Positions 16,086-24,428 of a stretch of 29,369 bases of DNA are shown piece after piece. The translations under genes were made by a program, and so were the position numbers. The stretch spans positions 1 to 29,369 of the forward strand of contig CAYMIW010000038.1 in NCBI GenBank assembly GCA_964390725.1. The letters run 5' to 3'. The notes under the pieces were generated by a model that saw only the letters and a program-made list of their open reading frames with translations, had not been told where the DNA came from and did no database searches. The stretch's first letter is position 1; each line of letters begins with the position of its first letter. This stretch comes from JAABTH01 sp964390725 (GTDB taxonomy: Bacteria > Bacillota > Dethiobacteria > DTU022).

Positions 16086-16410
16086 CATAAAAATACCAGG
16101 TTCCAACAAACCTTCAGGCTTCACCTCGGGAATAAACCTCGCTGACCTTCAACAGTCGAAATCAAAGTGCCTCTAAAGACATTTCCTTTCAACTTCAGAC
16201 CAGTTACTTGAATTCCTTCGTGCAGGTACTCCAATGCTTCCCGACTCAGTTAAGGTTTCACCCTTACTTCGCCTTTCCACTCTGGCGCCTTGCCACTTGC
16301 TGACGCGCTTGGATATTGCCAGTTTCCAATCAAAGCTTACGCCTTTCTTTTCAGCTGGTTTTTCCCTTCGTGCCAGACACGGTTCACCTTCCAATTTCTT
16401 GGAACCTAGT
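16086..16410 (-). ncRNA. Candidate standalone structured RNA, unknown family
   Basis: No protein with recognisable features is encoded here; the open frame on this strand reads as low-complexity charged sequence. The ends are complementary: CTAGGTTCCAA at 16399-16409 pairs with TTGGAACCTGG at 16096-16106 over 11 bp with one G-U pair, closing a stretch of about 314 nt. A consensus-like promoter (TTGACA, 17 bases, TATTAT) places the transcription start near 16410, right at the 5' strand of this helix. TATTTTTATG follows the 3' strand. Inside, local hairpins are visible: TTCCAA-GAAA-TTGGAA next to the 5' end, TAAGG-GTGAAA-CCTTA, and CTGG/CCAG. I do not recognise RNase P, tmRNA, 6S or SRP motifs. 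A remnant of a group II intron domain is an alternative, but no domain V is seen. Confidence 0.55.
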
Positions 16411-16416
16411 TTGATT

Positions 16417-16445
16417 ATAATAACACGGACAGCACATATTGTCAA
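16417..16445 (-). promoter_or_regulatory. Strong promoter of the candidate RNA
   Basis: A perfect -35 TTGACA at 16440-16445 is spaced 17 bases from TATTAT at 16417-16422 (5 of 6 to consensus), on the minus strand. The predicted start lies near 16410. No good ribosome site or start codon follows closely, which favours a non-coding transcript. Confidence 0.7.
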
Positions 16446-16482
16446 TGAATATTTTTATAATTTTTTATTTTCAAAGGAGGGA

Positions 16483-16511
16483 TTCGCAGCATAACCGAAT
16501 AAGATTATAAT
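16483..16511 (+). promoter_or_regulatory. Promoter of the C26 hydrolase gene
   Basis: TTCGCA at 16483-16488 and a perfect TATAAT at 16506-16511 are spaced by 17 bases. The start would be near 16518, just before the AAGGGGTG ribosome site. Confidence 0.55.
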
Positions 16512-16538
16512 AAAACCATACCCAAGGGGTGAACTGAT

Positions 16539-17279
16539 TTGAAAACATTGATTGGTGTTACCACAGTCTGGAGCATAGAAACCCGGGGAGCGGAGAAAGA
16601 AAACCCCGGGGGTATTTTGTATAACCCCGCTCATTACAGCAACGCTCTTTATCAGGCCGGTGGACTGCCGGTACTGATAGCCCCACCGGTGCTGGAAAAT
16701 GATTCTGCAACACTTGAAGCGCTGGCCGGTTCGATACTGGACAAGCTAGCGGGTCTCTACTTTTCAGGTGGCGGCGGTACCAGGCTCTTTAAAGCTCCTG
16801 ACATGCCGGGTTTGGAAAAACAGCAGCCGGTTCGTTACCGGTTCGAAACAATGCTTATTAAAGAAGCCTGCAAAAGGAATATGCCTATGATCGGAGCCTG
16901 CCGGGGCCACCAGATGATTGTTGAAGCACTGGGAGGAAAAATTAAAAGGGATACAGTTACCGGACACCAACAGAAGGATGAAGATAAAATATTACACCCG
17001 GTTCAGATAGAAAAAACCAGCCGCCTGGAAAAATTAATCGGGAAAGAAAGCTGGCCGGTTAACAGCTTGCACTGCCAGGTTGCTGAAAAAGCACCACCCG
17101 GTTTTATTGTATCTGCACGAAGCCCCGAAGGTTACATTGAAGCAATTGAAGCTGAAGGGCCTGTTTTTCAGATGGGTTTTCAGTTTCACCCGGAAATTAT
17201 GTGTGAGTTTGATCCCCTGGCCAAAGGTTTAATCGGCTCTTTTGTTGCTGCTGCAGAAGATTACAGCCGCAGCAGGTAA
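16539..17279 (+). CDS. Peptidase C26 / gamma-glutamyl hydrolase (PuuD-like)
   Basis: This is a class-I glutamine-amidotransferase-fold hydrolase that cleaves gamma-glutamyl amide bonds, as in gamma-glutamyl-GABA hydrolase. The catalytic triad is visible: C121 in GACRGHQ, H217 and E219 in QFHPE. The family motif SLHCQ near residue 172 is also present, and FSGGGGTRL near 75 is the oxyanion-side loop. At 246 aa it is the usual length. The start is TTG 16539 with AAGGGGTG seven bases upstream. It is convergent with the mutase operon and ends at a strong terminator, so it is its own unit, though its amino-acid-derived substrate type matches the metabolic theme of the neighbouring locus. Confidence 0.9.
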   Translation: MKTLIGVTTVWSIETRGAEKENPGGILYNPAHYSNALYQAGGLPVLIAPPVLENDSATLEALAGSILDKLAGLYFSGGGGTRLFKAPDMPGLEKQQPVRYRFETMLIKEACKRNMPMIGACRGHQMIVEALGGKIKRDTVTGHQQKDEDKILHPVQIEKTSRLEKLIGKESWPVNSLHCQVAEKAPPGFIVSARSPEGYIEAIEAEGPVFQMGFQFHPEIMCEFDPLAKGLIGSFVAAAEDYSRSR

Positions 17280-17310
17280 ACCCGGAAATGAATAAATAAG
17301 CATCATAGAT

Positions 17311-17353
17311 AAGGCAGGGGAACCCGGTGGGGCTCCCCTGCCTTGTTATTTTT
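17311..17353 (+). terminator. Strong intrinsic terminator after the C26 gene
   Basis: AAGGCAGGGGA at 17311-17321 and TCCCCTGCCTT at 17334-17344 form a perfect 11-bp stem, with an inner CCC/GGG pairing. GTTATTTTT follows. It ends the plus-strand transcript; the minus side lacks a T run, so it is mainly one-way. Confidence 0.9.
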
Positions 17354-17372
17354 CGTTTTAAACCGGCCCCTG

Positions 17373-20300
17373 TTAAACAACTGCAATCTGTTCTTTACAG
17401 AGTTCTTCCCTGACATCCATTTTCTGCAGAAAACGCTTCATCATTCTTAAGGCTCTCTCGGGATCGAGCCTTCCATAGAGCCCACCCAGAATTGATACCA
17501 GGTACTGCGCATCCATGTATACCTGCCCGGAAGGCCTGAGAATGCTGCCTTCGCATTCGTTATGAAGAGCTCCAGAGGCAATAAGTTCGAGGTCTTTGCC
17601 GTGATATTCCAGGCCCTCAATACACTTGTGGTAGATTGTTCCGCCAATCAGAAGCAGGTTGGTATCGTGGGTAAAGAAATTGACCCCGTACTGCATGAAG
17701 TATGTATCGGTTTCTTCAACATAGCCTACGTTATTGCTGGTAGCTATTTTCATTATTTCACGGGCCAGGAAAGCAAATACAGTATTCCACTCTTCGGTAA
17801 CAGGCATAATATGCGGGTTAGTATTAATCCACTTGAGCATCTGCTCCAGCTTGAATGACCACTGGTCTTGTTCTTTTTCTACAAATTGATCAAAAGGATC
17901 ACCCTGCGGTTTAAAATCGGGATAGCGTCTATTGAAATAGTCTTGTAGTTCTTCTGCAATTTTTCCGTTCTGGAAACGGGGCAGTTCGAGAATATTCTCG
18001 GCATTGTAGCTAAGCCCGTATTTTCCTTCAACCCTGCGGTAAGCCAGCGGGGCATTGGGTGTTTTAAGAATGGTTCTTTTAACCCGGCGACGGGCATCGC
18101 TGCCCGGATAAATGTAAAGGGGGTTTTCATTTACGTTGGCGTAGAAATCGGTGGTGCAGCCGCCAATATCGAGCGCTACTATATTGCCCAAACCTTTTTC
18201 TTTGCCGTAACCCTTGGCCAAAAGGTTAATACCTAAGAATGCCGCCCGGGGGGTGGGAATAAACTTGGCGCTCATATATTCTTCAACTACATCGAAGCCT
18301 TTGCCCCGGATGATAATGGTCTGGAAAAGTTCGCGAATTGCTTCGTTAACTACTTCAATGTTATAGGTGTTAACCTCGGGCATAACATTACCGGTTATTC
18401 GCACATCCACGTCTGCTTCTGTAAATATGGCTTTAATTTCATCGGCAATATCTTCGTTACCGGCATAGATTACCGGCACCTCGTACTTGGCGTAGCCGGC
18501 TTTCCCGGCACCCTCGGCGAGCATGCGGGCATTGTGCAACTGTGTCTTCTTTTCGCCGCCTTCATTTACTCCACCGGCAATCAGAATGATTTCCGGTTGA
18601 TCTGTTTCATAAATCTGCCTGACCTGCTCTTCAGTGAGAGCTCCCTCGTAACTGTTGAGCAATTTAGCGCCGGCAGTAAGGGAGGCCAGCTCGGCGGCAA
18701 AACCACTTTCTTCTTTAACCAGGGAAACTGTAACCATTTTCAGGCCGCCCTTGGCGCTGCTGCAGGGCAGTTTAACATCAAACTCTTCCATTTTTTGCGA
18801 CAGTGGTTCCCAACTGCCCGCCTTGCGGCAATCTTCCAGAATACCGAGGCCGTTGGCCAGCCCTTCACGCAGGTCGTCTACAGTGGTTGGGACATATTTC
18901 AGGGAAAACTCTTCCGTATCGGTATCAAAGATACCGACCTTGGTAAAGGTGCTGCCGAAGTCAACAACCAGTATTCTTTTGTTGTCGAACTCATGCAGGT
19001 TAAGCTGGGAGCGGAACTGGGCTACAACTACATCAAGCTCTTCACCCAGTTCGCTAATATGCGATTGATCATCAGCCATGCTGATATCAGTGTTAAAAAA
19101 CCAGGGAGTGCGGTTATAAACCAGGTTAACCCGTTCCAGCTCGTTTTCCACCCTGACCCGGTTAAAAGCATCAATACGGCAAGCACCCTTAACCATTTTG
19201 GTGCGGCACTTGCCGACCATTTCGTACCTTTTATCGAGAACGGTCAGCTGCGGGGCCTGGCAGAGACCTGTCTGCAGGGCAAGGTCTAAAGTGTCGGCGC
19301 TGACAATGCCGCATGTACCACCGCGATAGTTTTTATCATCAATCAGATCGAGGAGCATATTTTCAAAATGCATGTCACGCTCGGCAGGTTCTTCACGCTC
19401 GGCTGCTTCTTCCTTGTCCACAGCCCACAGTTTATAGTTTTCGCGGGTTACTTTTCCTTCGTAGCCACCCATCAGGGCCAGGTGCAGGGTATTATACATT
19501 ACACCAACTTTAAGTTCTTCTTTCCGCTCCTGGAACTTGGGGTCAGCAGTTACATCAGGCTGTTCGCCCAGGTAAAAATCTTTTACAACCTGCTTGACAA
19601 TATCACAGCTTTCAATAATATCAGGTGCTTTAGCCTCGTGGTGAGCTTCGGGAAAACTGACCACGTGAATAATATCAGGGTTCATATACATCTGCATATG
19701 TGTTGTTATAGCTAAATGCCCTTTGGCCATATCAAGATTTGGGGGGAAGCTGGAAAGCCCGCCCCTGGTTTCCTTGATAATATTAAAATTAAAGTGACGG
19801 GTTAAAGGTTCAATCAGCTCATATGCTGCCATCATCTTGGCCAGATCGTTACGCGAAGATATTTCGGGAGGAAGATCGAACATGAGCTGCATGATATAGT
19901 CTTTAACCCCGCAGTGCAGGGCAATCAGGGCGCAGATAACGTGGTCGAAGGCATACATATCATCTGAGCAGTTGCGCAGCTGCCACTGGTGCGGGTCGTT
20001 AATTTCTACCGGCTTGCCCTGCTCCGCCCACCAGCTTATAACTTCCATATGTTCATCAAAACCTTCGCGAATAGCAATCGGCCCGCGCCCGTCAAGCTCA
20101 TTGTAGAAAAATATGGGAACTGCGGGGAAAGGCATGTTGAAGTACTTTTCAAACAGCTTGGCCAGCTCAAGCAGCTCATCGGTACCTGAATATATACGAA
20201 TGGTGGGGAAGTTGCCCCGGCGGGTTGCCTGCTTTAATTTACTCAACTCTTCTTCTGTTCTAATTGGCACACCGCCCTGGCCTTTCAGATATTTTTCGGG

Positions 20301-21062
20301 ATCTTCTTCCCCCCGGATAAATTTAGCCAGGTAAGCCTGGGAGGGTTGATCGGGGCCGAGTGAAACAATTTCCAGGGCATGGGCATCGCACACTTCTTCA
20401 ATATCTTCAATGGTCGGGTCTACCGATTCTGCAGCAATACCAATATGCGCTCTTAAAATTGGCCTGTTTTCTCTTTCTCTTACTTCCCTGATTCTCTCGA
20501 GGAGGTCGTCAGACCAAAACTGTTCTTCGATAGCGTGTGGAGGAAGCCCCTGGGCAAAGCGGTCCAGCTCCTCCATAGTTACGTAATCGTCAACAATCAG
20601 CTCAAAGAAATTGTGATACTGCTTTAGTTGAGCATATTCAGCAGCTATTTTATCTAAATCGTAGTTGCGATCATCAGGCGGTGAAAATTTATCTTCCATC
20701 ATTTCCTGGCCTGTCATTGCCCTGACCAGGTTTGCCGCCGGCCTCAGGCCGCCGAATGAATAACGGATTCCACTATTCCGTGGATCAATCTTGTGCTCCA
20801 GGGCTTTATCCATAAACTCACGTATTAATTTATCAACATGAAGGTCCCCGAGGCGACTGGAAACACCAACAATGGTTGGCCTTGCCTCGCGTATTTTATT
20901 GATTACATCCTGGATGGGAACTGCAGGTCCCAGCTTGACAGCATAATAGCCGATACCCTTATCTTCCATCCACTCGGCAAAGGTTTCCACCCCGAGAGAG
21001 TGAACACAATCGCCGATAGAACCTACCATCACTCTTCGCTTTTTGCCTGGTTTATTATTCAT
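17373..21062 (-). CDS. Single-chain glutamate-mutase-like enzyme: B12-binding, GlmE-like barrel and MutL/GlmL-like ATPase fused
   Basis: This 1229-residue protein joins three parts that are separate genes in classical glutamate mutase. Residues about 10-150 are a cobalamin-binding Rossmann-type domain (GDCVHSLG, then KLGPAVPIQDVI, then GVSSRLGDLH). Residues about 210-690 resemble the GlmE TIM barrel (GGVPIRTEEEL, NDPHQW, HCGVKDYIMQLMFDLPPEIS, GGLSSFPPN, HVVSFPEAHHEAK). Residues about 695-1229 match MutL/GlmL, an ASKHA ATPase, with phosphate-1 VVDFGSTFTK near 695, phosphate-2 LDIGGCTTDF near 961 and LLLIGGTIYH near the end. The sum of the separate subunits, about 1080 aa, fits. Carbon-skeleton or amino-group rearrangement by an adenosylcobalamin radical is expected, with the ATPase part possibly reactivating the enzyme. 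The substrate is unknown. The cobalamin His motif is odd, with Asp three and not two residues before His. ATG 21062 has GGAGG upstream. It is the last gene of the operon. Confidence 0.75.
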   Translation of the reverse strand: MNNKPGKKRRVMVGSIGDCVHSLGVETFAEWMEDKGIGYYAVKLGPAVPIQDVINKIREARPTIVGVSSRLGDLHVDKLIREFMDKALEHKIDPRNSGIRYSFGGLRPAANLVRAMTGQEMMEDKFSPPDDRNYDLDKIAAEYAQLKQYHNFFELIVDDYVTMEELDRFAQGLPPHAIEEQFWSDDLLERIREVRERENRPILRAHIGIAAESVDPTIEDIEEVCDAHALEIVSLGPDQPSQAYLAKFIRGEEDPEKYLKGQGGVPIRTEEELSKLKQATRRGNFPTIRIYSGTDELLELAKLFEKYFNMPFPAVPIFFYNELDGRGPIAIREGFDEHMEVISWWAEQGKPVEINDPHQWQLRNCSDDMYAFDHVICALIALHCGVKDYIMQLMFDLPPEISSRNDLAKMMAAYELIEPLTRHFNFNIIKETRGGLSSFPPNLDMAKGHLAITTHMQMYMNPDIIHVVSFPEAHHEAKAPDIIESCDIVKQVVKDFYLGEQPDVTADPKFQERKEELKVGVMYNTLHLALMGGYEGKVTRENYKLWAVDKEEAAEREEPAERDMHFENMLLDLIDDKNYRGGTCGIVSADTLDLALQTGLCQAPQLTVLDKRYEMVGKCRTKMVKGACRIDAFNRVRVENELERVNLVYNRTPWFFNTDISMADDQSHISELGEELDVVVAQFRSQLNLHEFDNKRILVVDFGSTFTKVGIFDTDTEEFSLKYVPTTVDDLREGLANGLGILEDCRKAGSWEPLSQKMEEFDVKLPCSSAKGGLKMVTVSLVKEESGFAAELASLTAGAKLLNSYEGALTEEQVRQIYETDQPEIILIAGGVNEGGEKKTQLHNARMLAEGAGKAGYAKYEVPVIYAGNEDIADEIKAIFTEADVDVRITGNVMPEVNTYNIEVVNEAIRELFQTIIIRGKGFDVVEEYMSAKFIPTPRAAFLGINLLAKGYGKEKGLGNIVALDIGGCTTDFYANVNENPLYIYPGSDARRRVKRTILKTPNAPLAYRRVEGKYGLSYNAENILELPRFQNGKIAEELQDYFNRRYPDFKPQGDPFDQFVEKEQDQWSFKLEQMLKWINTNPHIMPVTEEWNTVFAFLAREIMKIATSNNVGYVEETDTYFMQYGVNFFTHDTNLLLIGGTIYHKCIEGLEYHGKDLELIASGALHNECEGSILRPSGQVYMDAQYLVSILGGLYGRLDPERALRMMKRFLQKMDVREELCKEQIAVV

Positions 21063-21105
21063 TATTTTTCCTCCTTAACCTTTTAACCGTTAGTTAGTTC
21101 TTATA

Positions 21106-22299
21106 TTAAATCCCCTCGCTGACCTTAACCAGCCGATCGGGGTCATTGATGCCGTAGTTTTGTGGAATGCGGGCCTCTTTGATATCAGGGCCTGTCAGTG
21201 AACCGTCTTGACCCAGGTAGCTTTTGCCGATCCAACTACTTGCAGCTTTTATAACTTTGTTCATCTGCGGGGTGGGGCTGCCGACCAAACCGGCAACAGC
21301 CCTGCTATACAGCAACCCGTAGGGAATATCTTCAGTTAAATAACGGCTGTTGAAGTCAGGAACAAAACCTTTGTCAACGGCAACAACCGGAATTTTCAGC
21401 CCCCTGTAGCTGTGATTAGTGCAGAAGGCGCGGGCCAGGCTGCTTTTATCTTCAATTGAAGCGCTGTAAGAATCAAAGAGCCACTGCTTTATAGATATTA
21501 CTTCACTTAAATCAAGGTTGAAACGCTTAGTGAGCATTGCGGCAGCCTGGAGTATTTCCGCACTTAAGTTTTCCAGCAGCGTGGCAATTTCTTCTGTTAC
21601 CCCCTGGTAAAAGAGGGGTATCTCTGTTTCAGACCAGACCTCTCCATCGTAATTTTTCAGCAAACCGAACATAATTCCGGGATGTATAACCTGGCCAACA
21701 TTACCCAGTGATGCAGCCAGGCTGCCAGCCATGGGAACAAAATTAACATTAAGTGCCCGTGACAAAAGACTGCATAGTTCAGCTGCAGCCGCTGCAGGCA
21801 CTGCAGCCATGCCGACACGCGCCTTGATGCCGAGCACCTTTACCTGGCGGCCCTGTTCAATAATTCGACAGGCCCAGGGCAGGGTTTGTCCGCAAAATAT
21901 TGTCTGCCCCCCGGCATGAATATCCAGGTGCCGGGCTGCCTGTAATTCAAAGCCACTGCGAGTTGGAATGGCCCCGATAGTCACCTCTTTGTCAAGATAG
22001 GGCGCCAGGGATTCCAAGGTTGAACCGTGAGCAAAGGCCGGGAGTAAAAGCAAAATCAGATCGGCATTGGCCGCTTCCTGTGGGTCGGTTGTTACTGTAT
22101 CGGGAGCTCCTGTTATTGGCGGGCTGCCATCTGAAACCAGGGTAATGCCCCCGGCGGAAGCTCCTTTTTTAAAAGCTTTGGCTTCTCCACTAAAGGGGGT
22201 ATAGAGCTTAACTGCAATTCCATTATTTTTGAGAAGCGGAATTGCAACATGAGCAGCATTACCGCCACCGCAAACAGTCACTCTTTTTACAGGCTTCAA
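21106..22299 (-). CDS. NAD(P)-dependent opine (octopine/nopaline-type) dehydrogenase
   Basis: The family reversibly condenses an amino acid and a 2-oxo acid into an N-carboxyalkyl amino acid (opine) using NAD(P)H. The N-terminal Rossmann domain starts VTVCGGGNAAHVAI. The alpha-helical octopine dehydrogenase domain begins near residue 190, and VIHPGIMFG near 204 holds the conserved catalytic His-Pro of opine dehydrogenases. The length of 397 aa is normal. The start is TTG 22299 with GAGGGAG upstream. Only 43 bases separate it from the mutase gene, so the two are surely cotranscribed. The nucleotide loop GGGNAAH departs from the usual GxGNxG, which may affect cofactor choice. Being next to an importer favours the catabolic direction, but synthesis of a metallophore-like opine is the alternative. 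Confidence 0.8.
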   Translation of the reverse strand: MKPVKRVTVCGGGNAAHVAIPLLKNNGIAVKLYTPFSGEAKAFKKGASAGGITLVSDGSPPITGAPDTVTTDPQEAANADLILLLLPAFAHGSTLESLAPYLDKEVTIGAIPTRSGFELQAARHLDIHAGGQTIFCGQTLPWACRIIEQGRQVKVLGIKARVGMAAVPAAAAAELCSLLSRALNVNFVPMAGSLAASLGNVGQVIHPGIMFGLLKNYDGEVWSETEIPLFYQGVTEEIATLLENLSAEILQAAAMLTKRFNLDLSEVISIKQWLFDSYSASIEDKSSLARAFCTNHSYRGLKIPVVAVDKGFVPDFNSRYLTEDIPYGLLYSRAVAGLVGSPTPQMNKVIKAASSWIGKSYLGQDGSLTGPDIKEARIPQNYGINDPDRLVKVSEGI

Positions 22300-22316
22300 G
22301 ATATCTCCCTCACTTG

Positions 22317-22352
22317 TAATAACAGGTTACTACCAGTGCTTTCAAATGTCAA
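22317..22352 (-). promoter_or_regulatory. Promoter and shared operator element before the opine dehydrogenase
   Basis: TTGACA at 22347-22352 (minus strand) is followed after 17 bases by TAACCT at 22324-22329. The overlapping minus-strand element AGCACTGGTAGTAAC at 22326-22340 also occurs, as AGCACTGGTTATAAC, upstream of the solute-binding protein at 28272-28286. GTAGTAAC-CT-GTTATTAC at 22316-22333 is a near-perfect palindrome. It probably gives the dehydrogenase and mutase their own controlled start. Confidence 0.5.
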
Positions 22353-22415
22353 GTTTCAGCCTTAGTGGCTTCATTTTTTTATTTTTTGTTTGAGCATCAT
22401 TAATAATTAAAAGCG

Positions 22416-23411
22416 TTACTCGTTATATAAATGACACATGGCCAATCTTCCTGTTTCCACTTCGCGCAATACAGGTAACTCGGTGCTGCAGATATCGCCA
22501 ATTCTTTCCGGGCAGCGCGGGTGAAAAGGGCACCCGGGAGGAACATCAATGGGGCTCGGAACGTTACCTTCCAGAATAATTCTTTTTCGCCGGGCTTTTT
22601 TGTCGACGACCGGTATAGCCGAGAGAAGTGCCCGTGAGTAAGGGTGCAGGGGGTGATTAAACAGCTCTTTTGTTGATGACACTTCAACAATTTTTCCAAG
22701 GTACATAACGGCTATCCGGTTGCTCACGTAATAAATTACGCTCAGATCGTGAGTGATAAACAGGTAGGTCAGTTGAAACTCCTGCTGGAGATCTTCCAGC
22801 AGGTTAATGATCTGCGCCTGCACCGAAACATCGAGAGCGGATACAGGCTCATCGCAGACTATAAATGAAGGATTCATGGCCAGGGCCCGGGCAATGCCGA
22901 TCCGCTGTCTTTGACCACCGCTGAACTGATGTGGATAATTGTTGATATGATATTCCGAAAGACCAACCCTGTTGAGCAGACTGTATATTGTTTCTTCCCG
23001 CTTAATGGGATCATGAATACCTCTCTGGAGCAGGGGTACGGCAACAATATCTCTTACTGTTTTACGGGGGTTCAGCGAAGAGTAAGGGTTCTGAAAAATA
23101 ATCTGTGCCTGCTGCCTGAATTTAAGCAGCTTTTTCTGGCTGTAACCGAGAACATCTTCACCGCGAAAGAAAACTTTGCCGGCTGTTGGAGGATAAATAT
23201 TTAAAATTGAGCGCCCCAGGGTCGACTTGCCGCAGCCACTCTCACCAACAAGACCCAGGGTTTCCCCTTCCTGGATGGTTAAATCTACACCGTCTACCGC
23301 CCTTACCAGTAGATCTTTCTGCCTTGCCAGCACTTTAGCCAGGAAAGAGCGTTTAATTTGAAAATGTTTTACTAAACCAGAAACCTCAAGGAGCGGATCA
23401 TTGTTAGGCAT
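22416..23411 (-). CDS. Oligopeptide/dipeptide ABC transporter ATP-binding protein (DppF/OppF type)
   Basis: This is one of two cytosolic ATPases that drive the importer. Walker A GESGCGKST lies near residue 65, the signature FSGGQRQRIG near 160, and Walker B in FIVCDEPVSALDVS near 180, followed by the switch His in LFITHDLS. The C-terminal extension with PPGCPFHPRC is the oligopeptide transporter C-terminal domain. ATG 23411 (331 aa) is preferred because GGGAGGGG lies upstream, and it overlaps the DppD-type gene by 8 bases. The longer frame back to 23474 would begin inside that gene without a site. Confidence 0.93.
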   Translation of the reverse strand: MPNNDPLLEVSGLVKHFQIKRSFLAKVLARQKDLLVRAVDGVDLTIQEGETLGLVGESGCGKSTLGRSILNIYPPTAGKVFFRGEDVLGYSQKKLLKFRQQAQIIFQNPYSSLNPRKTVRDIVAVPLLQRGIHDPIKREETIYSLLNRVGLSEYHINNYPHQFSGGQRQRIGIARALAMNPSFIVCDEPVSALDVSVQAQIINLLEDLQQEFQLTYLFITHDLSVIYYVSNRIAVMYLGKIVEVSSTKELFNHPLHPYSRALLSAIPVVDKKARRKRIILEGNVPSPIDVPPGCPFHPRCPERIGDICSTELPVLREVETGRLAMCHLYNE

Positions 23412-24414
23412 TAGTGTCCCCTCCCTGAGAATATTTGCTGTACTTGGCACAACGCACCAGTCTGCCTTTTCCAACGGTATGCATGGCCTGGGGTTGTTGG
23501 CATTCTTCTACCGCCTCATCACAGCGGGGCAGGAAATGACAGCCCGGAGGCAGGTTGAGCAGGCTGGGCACAGTGCCACAAATAGGCTTCAGCCTCGGCT
23601 TATTGGGAACAATATGCGGAATAGAGTTCAAAAGACCCCGGGTATAGGGATGAAGTGGTTCTTCAATAACTTCATCGGTAAGACCCTGCTCAATGATTTG
23701 CCCGGCATACATAACTGCAATACGATGGCAGAATTCTGCCGCCACCCCTAAATCATGCGTAACCAGAATAACAGCCATTCCGCGGGTCCGGTTAATCTTC
23801 TCCATCAGGCTGAGAATCTGGGCCTGAATAGTTACATCAAGGGCAGTAGTCGGTTCATCGGCCAGCAGTATTTTTGGTTCACAGCTAAGGGCAATGGCAA
23901 TTACGGCCCGCTGCTGCATCCCGCCGCTGAACTGGTGGGGAAATTCATAGTAGCGATCCATCGGGGAAGGTATGCCTACCTCTTCCATCAGTTCGATGAC
24001 CCGTTCTTTTTCTACCTGGATGCGCCGCCGCCCGGCCCTGCGGGTTTCCTGAAAATAGCCGTGAATATACAGCGATTCGCGAATCTGCTCGCCTACTTTA
24101 AATACGGGGTTCAGCGAGGTCATCGGATCCTGAAAAATCATGGCCAGGTCTTTTCCACGCATTCTGGTCATCTCTCTGCGACTCTTTTTAAGCAGATCTT
24201 CACCCTGGTACAGAATCTGTCCCCCGACAATCTCCCCGGGAGTGGGAACCAGGCGTAAGATGGAAAGAAGCGTTATGCTTTTGCCGCAGCCGGATTCTCC
24301 GACCAGCCCCATAATTTCACCATGATCCAGTTGAAAGTTAATATCATCAACCGCTTTTACAGATCCCCTGGTTATATGAAAGTGAGTTTGTAAATTTTTT
24401 ACCTCAAGTAGCAA
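23404..24414 (-). CDS. Oligopeptide/dipeptide ABC transporter ATP-binding protein (DppD/OppD type)
   Basis: This is the second ATPase of the importer. It has Walker A GESGCGKSI near residue 40, the Q-loop in IFQDPMTSLNPVF, the signature FSGGMQQRA near 167, Walker B in ILLADEPTTALDVT, and the switch His in LVTHDLG. The family C-terminus PPGCHFLPRC is present. The start is TTG 24414 with AAGGAGG seven bases upstream, a strong site that decides the weak codon. It pairs with the DppF-type ATPase, with which it overlaps, and lies 14 bases after the DppC-type permease gene. Confidence 0.93.
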   Translation of the reverse strand: MLLEVKNLQTHFHITRGSVKAVDDINFQLDHGEIMGLVGESGCGKSITLLSILRLVPTPGEIVGGQILYQGEDLLKKSRREMTRMRGKDLAMIFQDPMTSLNPVFKVGEQIRESLYIHGYFQETRRAGRRRIQVEKERVIELMEEVGIPSPMDRYYEFPHQFSGGMQQRAVIAIALSCEPKILLADEPTTALDVTIQAQILSLMEKINRTRGMAVILVTHDLGVAAEFCHRIAVMYAGQIIEQGLTDEVIEEPLHPYTRGLLNSIPHIVPNKPRLKPICGTVPSLLNLPPGCHFLPRCDEAVEECQQPQAMHTVGKGRLVRCAKYSKYSQGGDTNA

Positions 24415-24428
24415 AGCCAGGCCTCCTT

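Noticed and set aside
15660..16124. A 154-codon ORF antisense to the second PIN toxin
   Set aside because: It overlaps a clear PIN toxin gene on the other strand, is rich in Cys and Phe in a way typical of shadow frames, and has no start signal.
16173..16445. A 90-codon minus-strand ORF over the candidate RNA
   Set aside because: It begins within the promoter region, has no ribosome site, and its charged, repetitive composition looks like translated structured RNA rather than a protein.
18534..19289. A 251-codon plus-strand ORF inside the fused mutase gene
   Set aside because: It is a long antisense frame made possible by codon bias; it has no motif and no ribosome site.
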